Positions 1 through 10,132 of a stretch of DNA of 64,000 bases are shown here, piece after piece. The stretch is from Glebionis coronaria. Its lineage: Eukaryota > Streptophyta > Magnoliopsida > Asterales > Asteraceae. Made by a program: the position numbers and the translations under genes. The first letter of the stretch is position 1; each line of letters opens with the position of its first letter. Where the stretch lies: positions 593,129,895 through 593,193,894 of the forward strand of contig CM046880.1 in assembly GCA_025667525.1 (NCBI GenBank). The letters run 5' to 3'. The notes under the pieces are model-generated. The model made no database searches, was not told the origin of the DNA, and saw nothing but the letters and a program-made list of their open reading frames with translations.

Positions 1-421
1 CACAATCGTCACCGTCGTGAATAGAGATGTTTTGGGTAAGTGTATGTCACCATGAAATCCATTTTGAAGTGCAAATCCATTTTGCTCCCCCTTAACATAT
101 GCTACAATATCCGAAAACATTTTGCACATGTCGGGATGAGCTATCACGTTAAGTCAAACCATTTATGATTGATCATATCCCATATTAAATCACATTTTCT
201 CCCCCATATTAAAAATATTAACCCAATCGATGTTTTTAATATCAATTGATTTAATAGCATTTTAAGAAAATTTGGGAAGAAAAATGCAAGTCCAATTATC
301 TTCATGAATTACACAAGCTCCCCCTCAAATTAATGAGGGTGTGCTGAAACGTAAAATAAATACCTTTTAAACACAAGTGTAAGGTATTTATTACGTGCAA
401 AGATCATATATAATAATGAAT
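1..421 (-). other. Non-coding tail of the copia element
   Basis: On the minus strand this stretch downstream of the Gag stop is AT-rich and lacks an open frame. It contains several GGGGGAG-type purine runs (rc near 320, 210 and 90) resembling polypurine tracts. That is what one would expect if the element lacks pol and its 3' LTR starts just outside the window. Confidence 0.4.
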
Positions 422-2938
422 TCACAAGATTAGCAATGTACGAGGTTGGACCTGAATAATGGAGAACAGCATATGAACAGCATATGTACGAGGAAGGCCT
501 TTTAGACGTGATAAGTTAAACTCTTTAAACGAAGCATCAAATAAGTGAACTAGTTGTGAAGCAGCGTATTGTCTTAACAGCAAGTAGTCTAGACTTCTAA
601 TCTTATTAGTAGCATTAATCTCCATTTCAGTCTTCTTAGATTCGAGTAATTCAAAATCAGTTTGAAGTTTTTGAAAATTAGTGACCACTAACTCCTTTTC
701 TCTAAGTTCACTAGACAAATTTGCTCTTAAGTTTTCGATTTCTTGCAAGTGACCCATTTGTTTGTTTCTAAAGTGATCATATTCGAGATTAGTGAGAACA
801 CTAGACGAAGGCACTAATTCCAAAGTTTGTACTTTCTCATTGCTTAAGGCAAGCTCATCAGACAAATTCTTATTCTTAGCTAAGGTTTCTAAGAGTGCAG
901 CATTCATTTGGCTAAGTAATGTAGCAGGAACCATGACCAAATCTTGTTGAGCAGGAGTAGGCGTATGCGAAATGGATCCCGGTTGTGATTCACTTAAAAT
1001 CTGGGGACTCACATTGATATTGCTATCATTGTTTGTCTCCTCATTTGAAAGACTCATCACCGAAGATTCATTCGAATCAGCACTCTCTTGCCCAACTTGA
1101 TGTGGTTGAATACTAGCATCAGTGGCATTATCGGTGTTATTAATAAGTACCTCAGATTTCTTATCTGGCCCTAAGCTGGAGAAAGTTGCCATGAAAGCAG
1201 CCTTTGCAGTTTGAAAGTCATCACAGTCGGAATCATACGCATCAAGATCATCGGCTTGGTAAGCTGCATTTTGCGTAGTGACAACATCTTGTTCAGCAAT
1301 CCCTGGGTCAGCAAGAAATGCAAGCTCCTCTTCATCAAGTTCCCTTCCTTGCGCCTGAGCATTTACCAGATAGATCTTTTCTGCAAACCACTGTCCATCC
1401 CTTCTCCTTTTGGGTTTCTTACAATCCCTGGACATATGACCCTCTTCCTTGCAGTTGTAGCATGTAATCATTCTCAACTTGCCTGTATTAGCCCGTGGAG
1501 GGTTGTTGACCATTGGAGCAGGAGCAGGATTGGCGGTGCGAACATTGGTTGATGTGGAAGTTCTCCCCTGATATGGCTGAATTGGCTGAACCATTACCCT
1601 GCCATTCTCAATTGTAGCTTGTTGGCGAGAATTGGATGAATTCCTCAACTGATTGTTGGTAGGAGCTGATCCTCTGTATCCTCGTTTGCTTAAAGTTCTT
1701 GTGAGATAAGCAGACATGGTAGTTAGCACTTCAACTGGGTCAGCTCCTTGTTGGAATACAGGAACGGGGACTTCTTCATCATCACAATACAGTGCTTGAT
1801 CTGGATGAGCTGCATAATCAGTATAAGGAAGACTCATTTGATCAGGGTAGCTTGTTGGATATGCTGCATTCTCTTGATAAGAAGAATATGATGGCTGAGC
1901 ATAAGGTGCAACATTTGCTGGATGAAGTTGTGAAGCATACTGTGGTGAAGGTGCATTGAACCGATATTGTTGCTGATGTGAGGTGGGTGGTTGTGGTAGA
2001 ATCGAGTATTGGGGAAAGGCTGGTGTCAAGTAAGGTGATTGATGATAAGCTTGATGTCCCAAGATATAGGGTGTGTTGTTGTGGGACAAGCTTGGTTGAT
2101 TCGCCATCAAAGCTAAGGAATCTGGGTGCATACCACGAGGAGAACGGTGCATAATCACATGCTTCTCATGTTGCTGAAGGAAGGCATAGATTTGATCTAA
2201 ATTGCACTTATGCAAATCCCGGGTTAACTTCACATCGGTAATATACTCACCCCATTCAGCTTGAGGTAGAGTATTCAAGAATTTAGTGTTAACCTGGAAT
2301 GGTGCAATCACAAGATTGTATACATTCAGATCATTCATGAGTGTGGTGAATCTGAAGTAATAATCGTGGAGCGTTTCCCCTGGGTTGTAGGTGAATCTAT
2401 CAAACAAATCATACAGCTGACACTCCCTTTCTTGTTTGGTGAGGGACGTGCCTTGTAGCAACACCTTTAACCGTTCCCATAGATCCTTTGCCACCGTATA
2501 CTGACTCACCATCCTATAGATGTCATGGGGAAGAGCTTGGAGAATTGTTTGAAGAGCTTTTTCATCTGCATCTGCAACAAGTTGTTGAGCTGGAGTAAGT
2601 TCTTCAAATTCTCGTGGTCTAGTCACGTTATCAACCGTAATGGTACCATAGTCGAGTGGACCATTCAAAATCGATTTGACCATAAGTCTTCCGTATGTCG
2701 GTTTCCCTTTTAGATATTGCATCATTCGACCTTGCCATGCCTCAAACACCTCTTTAATGAGCATCGGTGGACGGCTATCAGTTCCCGTTATGATTGATAT
2801 ATCCGTAAGAGATGTCATCTGAGGCATTACTGAATTTGGATTCATTTTGTTTTTCTTCAAAGAAACAGAGATTATCGGTTGATCGAGCAGTGAAGTAAAG
2901 CTTGTGAATTGTGTTGTGTTTTTGTTGTAAGAAACCAA
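422..2938 (-). CDS. Copia-type Gag polyprotein (838 aa), zinc-knuckle, no pol attached
   Basis: This open frame encodes a copia-lineage Gag, the nucleic-acid-binding capsid protein that forms cytoplasmic virus-like particles. Residues about 50-270 form the helical UBN2/retrotran-gag region (WERLKVLLQG, FDRFTY, NTLPQAEWGEYI). Residues 493-506 are a CCHC zinc knuckle, C-X2-C-X4-H-X4-C (CYNCKEEGHMSRDC), followed by basic KKPKRRR. Between them is a Tyr/Gln/Pro-rich linker. After an acidic stretch, residues about 675-790 look like a Leu/Glu-rich coiled coil. Translation may start at the second Met (residue 32, MNPNSVMPQM), because the first 31 residues look like leader read-through. In related elements this frame runs on into integrase; here it stops at 422 with no integrase motif. 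Family assignment is firm; activity is unknown. Confidence 0.9.
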   Translation of the reverse strand: MVSYNKNTTQFTSFTSLLDQPIISVSLKKNKMNPNSVMPQMTSLTDISIITGTDSRPPMLIKEVFEAWQGRMMQYLKGKPTYGRLMVKSILNGPLDYGTITVDNVTRPREFEELTPAQQLVADADEKALQTILQALPHDIYRMVSQYTVAKDLWERLKVLLQGTSLTKQERECQLYDLFDRFTYNPGETLHDYYFRFTTLMNDLNVYNLVIAPFQVNTKFLNTLPQAEWGEYITDVKLTRDLHKCNLDQIYAFLQQHEKHVIMHRSPRGMHPDSLALMANQPSLSHNNTPYILGHQAYHQSPYLTPAFPQYSILPQPPTSHQQQYRFNAPSPQYASQLHPANVAPYAQPSYSSYQENAAYPTSYPDQMSLPYTDYAAHPDQALYCDDEEVPVPVFQQGADPVEVLTTMSAYLTRTLSKRGYRGSAPTNNQLRNSSNSRQQATIENGRVMVQPIQPYQGRTSTSTNVRTANPAPAPMVNNPPRANTGKLRMITCYNCKEEGHMSRDCKKPKRRRDGQWFAEKIYLVNAQAQGRELDEEELAFLADPGIAEQDVVTTQNAAYQADDLDAYDSDCDDFQTAKAAFMATFSSLGPDKKSEVLINNTDNATDASIQPHQVGQESADSNESSVMSLSNEETNNDSNINVSPQILSESQPGSISHTPTPAQQDLVMVPATLLSQMNAALLETLAKNKNLSDELALSNEKVQTLELVPSSSVLTNLEYDHFRNKQMGHLQEIENLRANLSSELREKELVVTNFQKLQTDFELLESKKTEMEINATNKIRSLDYLLLRQYAASQLVHLFDASFKEFNLSRLKGLPRTYAVHMLFSIIQVQPRTLLIL

Positions 2939-2984
2939 GATTAAATCCTCTAAAAAATCGTCGAAAAAACAAGCAAAATAACCC

Positions 2985-3450
2985 TTGATTCGGAACTTTT
3001 TGTTGATTCGGAAGTTTGATTCGGAAGATTACCTTGATTCGGAACTTTTTGTTGATTCGGAAGATTACCTTGATTCGGAACGTTTGGGTTGATCCGGAAC
3101 TTCTTGGTTCGGAAGTTCTTGATCCGGAACTTTGGCTTGATCCGGAACTTCTTGACTCGGAAGTTCTTGGTTCGGAACTTTGGCTTGATCCGGAACTTCT
3201 TGACTCGGAAGTTCTTGGTTCGGAAGTTTCTTGATCCGGAACTTCTTGGTTCGGAAGTTTCTTGATCCGGAACTTCTTGGTTCGGAAGTTTCTTGATTCG
3301 GAACTTCTTGACTCGGAACTCCTTGGTTCGGAAGTTTCTTGATTCGGAACTTCTTGACTCGGAACTCCTTGATCCGGAACTCCTTGATCCGGAACTTCTT
3401 GATCCGGAACTCCTTGATCCGGAACTTCTTGATCCGGAACTTTTGCTGAG
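2985..3450 (-). repeat. TTCCGGATCAAG-type minisatellite in copia leader
   Basis: This is an imperfect tandem array of roughly 15-bp half-units, paired into about 30-bp units. In the element's sense direction the units read TTCCGGATCAAG, TTCCGAATCAAG, TTCCGAACCAAG and TTCCGAGTCAAG. It lies between the primer binding site and the Gag start, so it is transcribed as leader RNA. The 72-residue open frame over it is a by-product of the repeat period. Confidence 0.9.
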
Positions 3451-3690
3451 TTAATCAGAAACTCCTTACGATGAACAGTCGAACAGTGAATATGAAGATT
3501 AAGCCCAGATTTTGACCAAATTACCCAAAAAGTTTTGTGCTTTCGACTAAAATAAGTAACAACTAATACTTATCCACTAATCCCAATCACAAAAACACCA
3601 AAAACACCAAGAATCAAGATGATTTTTCTTAAAGAACACTAATACAATCAAAAACTAAAAAACCACACAAATCACCACCTTAAATCACCC

Positions 3691-3706
3691 CATGTCTCTG
3701 ATACCA
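3691..3706 (-). promoter_or_regulatory. Primer binding site (initiator tRNA-Met type)
   Basis: The minus strand reads TGGTATCAGAGACATG directly after the LTR end. TGGTATCAGAG is the standard complement of the plant initiator tRNA-Met 3' end used to prime copia reverse transcription. Confidence 0.9.
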
Positions 3707-3708
3707 AA

Positions 3709-4039
3709 TGTAGAATATTGATAATCAATGAATCTATGAAGGGGTTTGTTGATTTCTAGAGAGAGAAAGTTAGAGAGAGAAAGTGAGAGAAACTATGTGA
3801 AATTTATTAATATGGAATCAAAGAAATGACAACAACCAACCCCTTTCCTTAGTGGAAAGGGGTATTTATAGTTCCAAGCATAACATGGGCTTGGGCCGGT
3901 CCATGACAAGCCCATGGACCGGTTCTTACTTAAGTTAATAAGCAAATAATAACTAATTACTAACTACGAGCTATTACAACATAAATCATATTGTGGAGTG
4001 ACCGATACTTCTAATATACGTTAAAACGTATTTCTAACA
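3709..4039 (-). repeat. 5' LTR of the copia element (331 bp)
   Basis: It is bounded by the short inverted termini TGTTAGAAATA and TATTCTACA, with TG...CA ends, and is followed directly by the primer binding site. It contains long purine runs (agagagagaaag) and a TATA-like stretch (tatttatag near 3867). Its partner LTR is not in the window. Confidence 0.85.
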
Positions 4040-4105
4040 ATAATCAAATTTACGCAATGGCATTTTAGTAAGAAAATACATGAAACACCATTTTGGGATG
4101 TTACA

Positions 4106-5473
4106 ACTCTCCCCCACTTATTATGTTCGTGCCCCATGAACTACCTCTCGATGACTATCTGGGCATGTCTTAAGTTTGGGCACTAAGTCTCTCTCACTTA
4201 CACAACACATTTTAATTTAATTTATTATATTCTGAATATTTTATCTAACCATAAGTCTTGCCATAATATTTTCTAAACCTACCTGATATTGCTTATTTTG
4301 AGTATAAATCTAAACTTCCGAGATTTATTACATGGCATATGCTTAGTTTATTCTATTTCTGTCTAAATTATCATTGTTTCCTTATGATTTCGGTCTCATC
4401 AACCCTCAATACTTCTAAAAACTCTTTGAGGCTTCCTATGATCCCAACAAATCTATGTTACATGATGTAACTATTATTACGTTGGTTAGACGTCATAATA
4501 CTCGCATCACCTAAACATGTCTTTATTGCTATCATATCCAATCTCGACTCGTTAATAAAACCATCAGCCTAGAACAATGTTCTGTTATCATGTTAATTTG
4601 TTGCTATATATGTGCTTTTCTTCATGCATTCTGCTATTAATCATATACTAATGCGATAACATGTTTACTAATCATAGCATACTAAGCAAGCTAAGTCTGA
4701 TTTTGATATTTTTCTCTACTTAATATGATATTCTACTTCTGATATTCGGGTTCTAATCATGATACATGCGACTTTATTTATGTCATTTAACTGTCATACT
4801 TATACATGATTTCTGATTTCTATCATATATCATAATATTAAGCACGACGGACCTAATAACACACTTAACCTCGTGCATTAACGAGTGACTAATTTGCTAC
4901 TAGTCATGCATGATCACATACCTTAACGGTTTTTGATTTCTTTTCTATACTGGTTATATCTATCATTCTATGATCTAAGCTTATCTAGGCATGCTTTTCT
5001 ACTTTTAAGGAATTATTAACATGTTATACATAATTCTCATTAATTTATGCATCTGAAGTATAACTCTAAGGTCAATTTGAAACTCTTATGTGATCTCCTC
5101 ATTAATATTATCTACAAGTTTAAATAAACGTCTCTGAATTGGTCCTAAATCCTTTCTCCCTTTTCTCTTACGATGGTCAGCTTTAGGAATAGGAATAAAA
5201 CTTATGATCTGCATTTAATTTGACATATTTAGTTATGTTTCAACACATGATCCTTCTGAACTCAATATTGGTTATATTTTGCATATGATAAACATAACTA
5301 AGCATGGTAAGTCTTGGATACTAATAAAAATTAATATATTTCTAATCAATTATGCATGAAGCATGATAAAACCACATGGTCTATGGTCCATACCGAGCTA
5401 TGGTTCAAGTCTAAGTACCATCCTCTTGAAGACAGATACTCAGATCCCTCAAACCAAACACTCTGATACCAAT
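4106..5473 (-). other. Internal region of LARD-like element, no gene
   Basis: AT-rich sequence with stops in all frames. The 100-residue frame at 5363-5665 crosses the primer binding site and LTR boundary and has no recognisable domain. Only the polypurine tract and the primer binding site can be identified. Confidence 0.6.
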
Positions 5474-6000
5474 TTAAAACGCCCTGACTCGAGTAATTTT
5501 TTTTATATAACGAAAAAACTCGATATGGATCCTTTACTTACAAAACATACTCATGAACTACTAAGTCATTTAAACCTAGTTAATTTAAGACTTTTGAAAA
5601 CATTGAAGCGTTACAAGCAATATCAAAGTGCAAGGAAAGAGTCGCTCGAATCTAACCGAGCGTAAGCGTCTTCTTTTCTTAATGCACTCCTAGCTACCAT
5701 CTACGAGCTCCAACTTATCTTACAATAACCTTAAAAACATAGAACATAGAACGATAACTCCTAACGACTTAGTGAGATAACGGGGTCTGAGAAATCTTGC
5801 AATTCTGTAACGTGGTTCAATAAACAAATAAATCTATATAAGGTATGACATATAGTCGTCTTGCACCTGTATCATGTACATATATAATTTATGGCATCTC
5901 ATATGACTAGATGATACTCAATTGTCCTTTCTGCGTAATAAATTCCCTAGCCGGCGAGTACTCGTCTTGGGACGCTAATCTAACATTTTGCTTGTTTAAT

Positions 6001-6132
6001 TGGGTCATCCACGAAGGACATATGTACTAATTAAAGTACGAGTCATCCACTTAGGACGCTTTGGGCATCCATTTAGGATGTCACTATCATCCACTTAGGA
6101 CGCTTGGGGTCATCCACTTAGGACGCTTGGGT
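6001..6132. repeat. About 22-bp tandem repeat (TCATCCACTTAGGACGCTTG)
   Basis: Four to five imperfect copies of a unit containing CATCCACTTAGGACGC lie directly before the next minisatellite, inside the LARD LTR. Confidence 0.8.
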
Positions 6133-6480
6133 TAACATGACAACTTAACATGATTATATGACCAATCAGGTCAACATAAGTACATGACACACTAATATGA
6201 CCAATCAGGTCAACATGACTACTTGACATGATAGTATGACCATTCTGGTCAACATGACTACTTGACATGATAATATGACCAATCTGGTCAACATGATTAC
6301 TTGATATGCTAGTATGACCAACCAGGTCAACATGAGTACTTGACATGCTAATATGACTAATCAAGTCAACATAACTACTTGACATGGTTGTATGACTATT
6401 CAGGTCAACATGACTACTTGACATGACAATATGACCACTCAGGTCAAAGGAGTATTTACATGATAAGCCACTGAGGTCAA
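6133..6480. repeat. About 39-45 bp minisatellite (GGTCAACATGACTACTTGAC)
   Basis: About eight imperfect copies of a unit containing ATGACCAATCAGGTCAACATGA, with CTACTTGACATG between. The period is close to a multiple of three, which creates a 143-residue minus-strand frame of repeated HVDL..H.SMSS words. I treat that frame as an artefact of the repeat. Confidence 0.85.
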
Positions 6481-8120
6481 CGTGATTATAGATGCATTTT
6501 TGGGGCACCCTATCCTTGTGTATGATGCTACTTGTGAGCACCTAACTCATAATAACGATGTTCCTTGTGAACATCATGAACATGATGTGATGCTCCTTTT
6601 GAGCAATCTAAACGTGATAATAATGCTCCTTATGAGATTTATAAACATGATGTGATGCTCCTCGTAAACATACTAAACATGATTTTGATACGCATTATGG
6701 GTGTCCTATACTTGGTTTGCTTTCGGTTAAACCCATATCATGACATGATAAATAATACTCGACTATTTTTGAATATCTAAACATCACAACCTTTAGCTAC
6801 ATTCCAAAGCTAAATAAACATTCTTACGTCATGTCTAATCTAATAACATAGATCTAAAACTGTTTATCACCTTTGATCTTGATTATGCATACACAAGCCT
6901 TCTAATAGCAATAAAACATATTATAACCAAACCAAGACATTTAGAACTTCATAACCCATATATCTAGCATGTATTGGGTCTAAAACACGCAAACATGTTC
7001 ATATAAGGTGTTATTTCATTGTTGAACACTTTTTATTCAAAGTCCTTTTTATGCAGAATTTCTCCAGTATGCTGCTCTTTGCTGTTTTTGACCAACTTAT
7101 ACCTGGAATCAAGACCTGAAACTATTTTTGTTGGAAACTAGACTCTCTTGCCTTTCCGGAAAGGTAAAGAACACTCCAAAGGGAGTTACGGTTATTTTTT
7201 ATGATTTTTTAAAGTATGCGCAAATATTTGCAAAGTTTGTTGTCCTGTTTCTAAATATGGCCAAAACGACCTAAAACCCATGTTAAGTTATTCTAACTTT
7301 AATCAAACTCATACACATCTTATTAAACATGTTTAGGTCATCTTTCTTCAAATCTTAAGCCAAATTTACATGTTTAGGCACCATATTAAGCTCTAGCCAA
7401 ACACCCACTAATTTAACATTAACATTCATAACATCTAATAAAAACATAAATTCTTGTAACCTTTTAACCATGATTCAACAACTTTATTTTTAACATAATC
7501 TCATCTTAATAATACCTTGAATATCATATATAATTGGGTTTATATAACCTCAATTAACACAACCCCCAATTAGCATAAACCCTTAAATCAACTATGAACA
7601 TGAATTAGAGAAAGATTGCTTACTAACCTTGATGTGGATTTCTACTAACACCATAATAATTGCAAGGCCATACTAAAAATCACCTTAAATCATCTCTATG
7701 ATGATTTCTTCATTATGAGGTTTTCTTTTATCTTCCATCTAAGAACACACACTGAAGACACGAGTGTTATGAGGATAATTCTGGACTTATGAGGTTAGTA
7801 AGACACGAGGGTATTCATGTAATTTCAGTCCCTAAAAAGGAATTTTCAATTGTGGCAAGAATGATCCCTGTAGGCTAGAACAAGGTGGTTCTAGTACTAA
7901 AACAAAATGGTTTTAGTATTGATTTGGAATTTTGGTAACTTAGGTCCTCAATTACTTGGGGCACATAATACTTTCTAAAACCCTATACTCATAGTATAAA
8001 CTATCTGGTTTGACTAACAAATCACGTAAAATATTCAAACATATAAAAGTCATAGTCAAACTTACGCATTGGCATTTTTGTAATAAAATACTTGATTACA
8101 CCATTTTTTGGTATGTTACA

Positions 8121-9240
8121 ACCAAATCCAACACCATTGAACTCCATCACACCCATCCCTGAAGAGAGTATTCCTGAAACTTTTGTATCAAAATTAGACA
8201 AAGGCAATGGGATTGCTGATGAAGCTCAGGCTCCACCTAAGAAGTTAGTAAAGGCTTCAAGGAAACAAAGGCCCAATCCTGATGCACCAGTACTAGTTCC
8301 TTATGAGATTAATGGGAAAATGTACAAGATGAAAGCTAAACAGATTCAAGAGTACTTGGATCGAATGGAGAAGGATAAGACTAGTGAGGCTTCAAGAGCT
8401 AAAATCCTCAAGGTGTCTATTGAGTTTGTGAAAGAAGTTGGTGGTGATCTAAAGGAACTTCTCTGTATGGCTTGTGGTCAAGAATTCATCAAAAAGCAAG
8501 CAGAAAAGCTTAAAGCCATTCAATATGCTATGATAAAGAAACAACAACAAAGAAGTGTATAATTAAATAAGTTGTTTGACCAGTACACTTAGATTACCAC
8601 TCAAAGAAGAAAGACTGAGCCTATCACCAATCTTCAGATCATCCCACACACTAAACTAGTCTCAATCTCTGTATTTAGGAACAATGATGAAAGAAATTTT
8701 GAAGTGATGAAGAAATTATCTTTTGGGGATTTTGGACTCAGTGAATGGGATGAAATGGGAAGGATCCTGAGAACCAAAACAAACAAATGTGTACCTGAAT
8801 TGCTCAAGTCACTCAGTGAGTGATATGAGAGACTAAAGCTAAAGGAACAATTGGGTCTCACTAGGGAACTTCCTTTAGGCTGAACAGGATCCAACAAAAA
8901 CTCAAGGAAGAAAAAGAAAAAGGATTGAGTATGAGCCTAAAACAAGAATCCATGGGGTCACTACCTGATCATGTCCCCTTTGTGAAAAATATGGTAATTG
9001 AAGAACCTGAGTATGGTATCTTCTTTATTGATGAGTTTGGTGATCATGCCTCCCAAAGGGCGAGTGACATTGATAGGTGCAACACTGAGGGACTTTTATC
9101 TACTTGGTCATGGTTGAACAACTACAGACTAAATAGAACAAAAGGTTTGCAGTTAAGGTTAGAGAGATGATAACAAGAAGATCTGATAAAGAGAAGGTGG
9201 TGAGCTCCTCAAAAGTGAAGAGGGAGGCAATGGAAGCCTG
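8121..9240 (+). pseudogene. Retrotransposon Gag/accessory ORF remnant, unit A
   Basis: Translation over 8121-8562 gives a lysine-rich helical segment (LVPYEINGKMYKMKAKQIQEYL, then KEVGGDLKELLC). After a stop at 8560 the reading continues (RRKTEPITNLQIIP, FEVMKKLSFGDFGLSEWDE), then through further stops and frameshifts to DHVPFVKNMVIEEPEYGIFF near 8955-9030. This order matches an accessory/gag-like polypeptide that I associate with Asteraceae copia retroelements. It has at least three interruptions and no promoter of its own. The LARD element lies directly upstream. Unit B carries the same remnant at 40608-41727. Confidence 0.7.
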
Positions 9241-10132
9241 AGTACTATGTTATCTTTTGTTTCTATGTTTTTTCTTGTAATAGACTGATAAGTCTTTGTA
9301 ATGATGAATAAAAAGATGCACTTTGTTTAAAACAAGACTTTTCATCAGTAGCTCAGTCTGTATGAAAAGAAGCCTCTTTGCTCACTTATTACAAAATAGA
9401 CTTAGGCATATTTAATATCAAAATAGTAAAAGATTGATAGGTCAGCTTTGTACATATTGATCTTACTGATGGTCAATTCTGTACAAGGTGACCTCTCTGA
9501 TGGATTTGGATATCAATACGTCTAAGTATATTGTTTAATCTTGAACATTATGAAGTCACCGAGTGAACAGTAAGTTTGAAGAAGATAAGATGTAGTACAC
9601 ACACTTTATCATGACTTACCCTTTTAGGTTAGACAAAGGTATTGAGCTTGTAAAGGACTTTGTCCTCGTACATAGTTTAGGCTAAGACAAGTCTGTACCC
9701 GTACCTCAGTTGAAGACAAGAATTGCACATGGCAATTATTTGTCACGTACCTAGCCTTAGAGCCTATAAATATGATGCATTGTAAAAGAGAAAATCAAGT
9801 TTGTGCACTCAATGCTTTAGTCATTCACAAACAAATTCTCTCTTCCAAATATGATAGATAACACTTGAGTTATAAACTCATGTTGACTTAATCGTCGAAC
9901 TTATTAATCGTGAGGATTGATATAGTTCGTTAGTGATATCACAAACATACATTGTCTATTCAATCCCTATTGTAGTTTCGCATGCAATAGGGTATAATTC
10001 TTTAAATAATAAGAGTTAAACGTTGAAGGACCTTTTGTGTCTTATTTACTATGTGTTAATTGCATTACTTTACCATGAGTTAGGTTTATACTTATCAATA
10101 TTAAGTATACCACTAATTACAAGGGACCAACA
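9241..10132 (+). repeat. LTR-like 3' region of the same retroelement remnant
   Basis: Non-coding sequence after the gag-like remnant, with a TATA-like CTATAAATATG near 9767 and an end at GGGACCAACA (10132), typical of an LTR CA terminus. No matching TG start or second LTR was found, so the boundary is uncertain. The unit B equivalent ends at about 42628. Confidence 0.45.

Larger units (their letters stand above)
1..4039 (-). mobile_element. Ty1/copia-type LTR retrotransposon, 5' part (3' part outside window)
   Basis: Read on the minus strand this is a 331-bp 5' LTR (4039 to 3709), a primer binding site (3706-3691), a long repeat-filled leader, and a Gag frame (2938-422), then non-coding sequence to the window edge. 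The LTR begins TGTTAGAAATACG and ends CAATATTCTACA. It sits inside the 3' LTR of an older element: sequence resuming at 4040 (ataatcaaatttacgc) aligns with atagtcaaacttacgc near 8053. ATAAT (4040-4044) is the likely half of a 5-bp target duplication. No protease, integrase or reverse transcriptase is visible, so it may be a gag-only (TR-GAG-like) element, or pol may lie outside the window. Confidence 0.85.
4040..8120 (-). mobile_element. Large non-coding LTR retrotransposon (LARD-like), interrupted by the copia element
   Basis: Minus-strand layout: 5' LTR 8120-5474, primer binding site 5471-5461 (TGGTATCAGAG), internal region 5460-4106, polypurine tract at 4122-4106 (AAGTGGGGGAGAGT), then the start of the 3' LTR (4105-4040), cut off by the copia insertion. 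The last about 60 bases of both LTRs align and end in GTTACA at 4105 and 8120. The internal region is only about 1.4 kb and has no coding potential, so the element needed enzymes in trans. The same LTR junction (GTTACA|ACCAAATCC) recurs at 40607 in unit B. The insertion therefore predates the segmental duplication. Confidence 0.8.
5474..8120 (-). repeat. 5' LTR of LARD-like element (about 2.65 kb)
   Basis: The inner edge is set by the adjacent tRNA-Met primer binding site, where the expected terminal TG has decayed (ttaaaacgccc). The outer edge is GTTACA at 8120. It contains two minisatellites (6001-6480) and a third repeat family of about 70 bp based on gatgtgatgctcc (about 6555-6680). The homologous LTR in unit B survives as 23959-24421, 37542-38379 and 40287-40607. 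Confidence 0.75.

Noticed and set aside
3016..3450. Spaced repeats in the copia leader considered as a CRISPR array
   Set aside because: The units are contiguous variants of one word without unique spacers, in a plant retroelement leader.
6110..6541. 143-residue minus-strand ORF with HVDL..H..MSS repeats
   Set aside because: It is a translation of the 39-45 bp minisatellite in the LARD LTR. Its open state follows from the repeat period.
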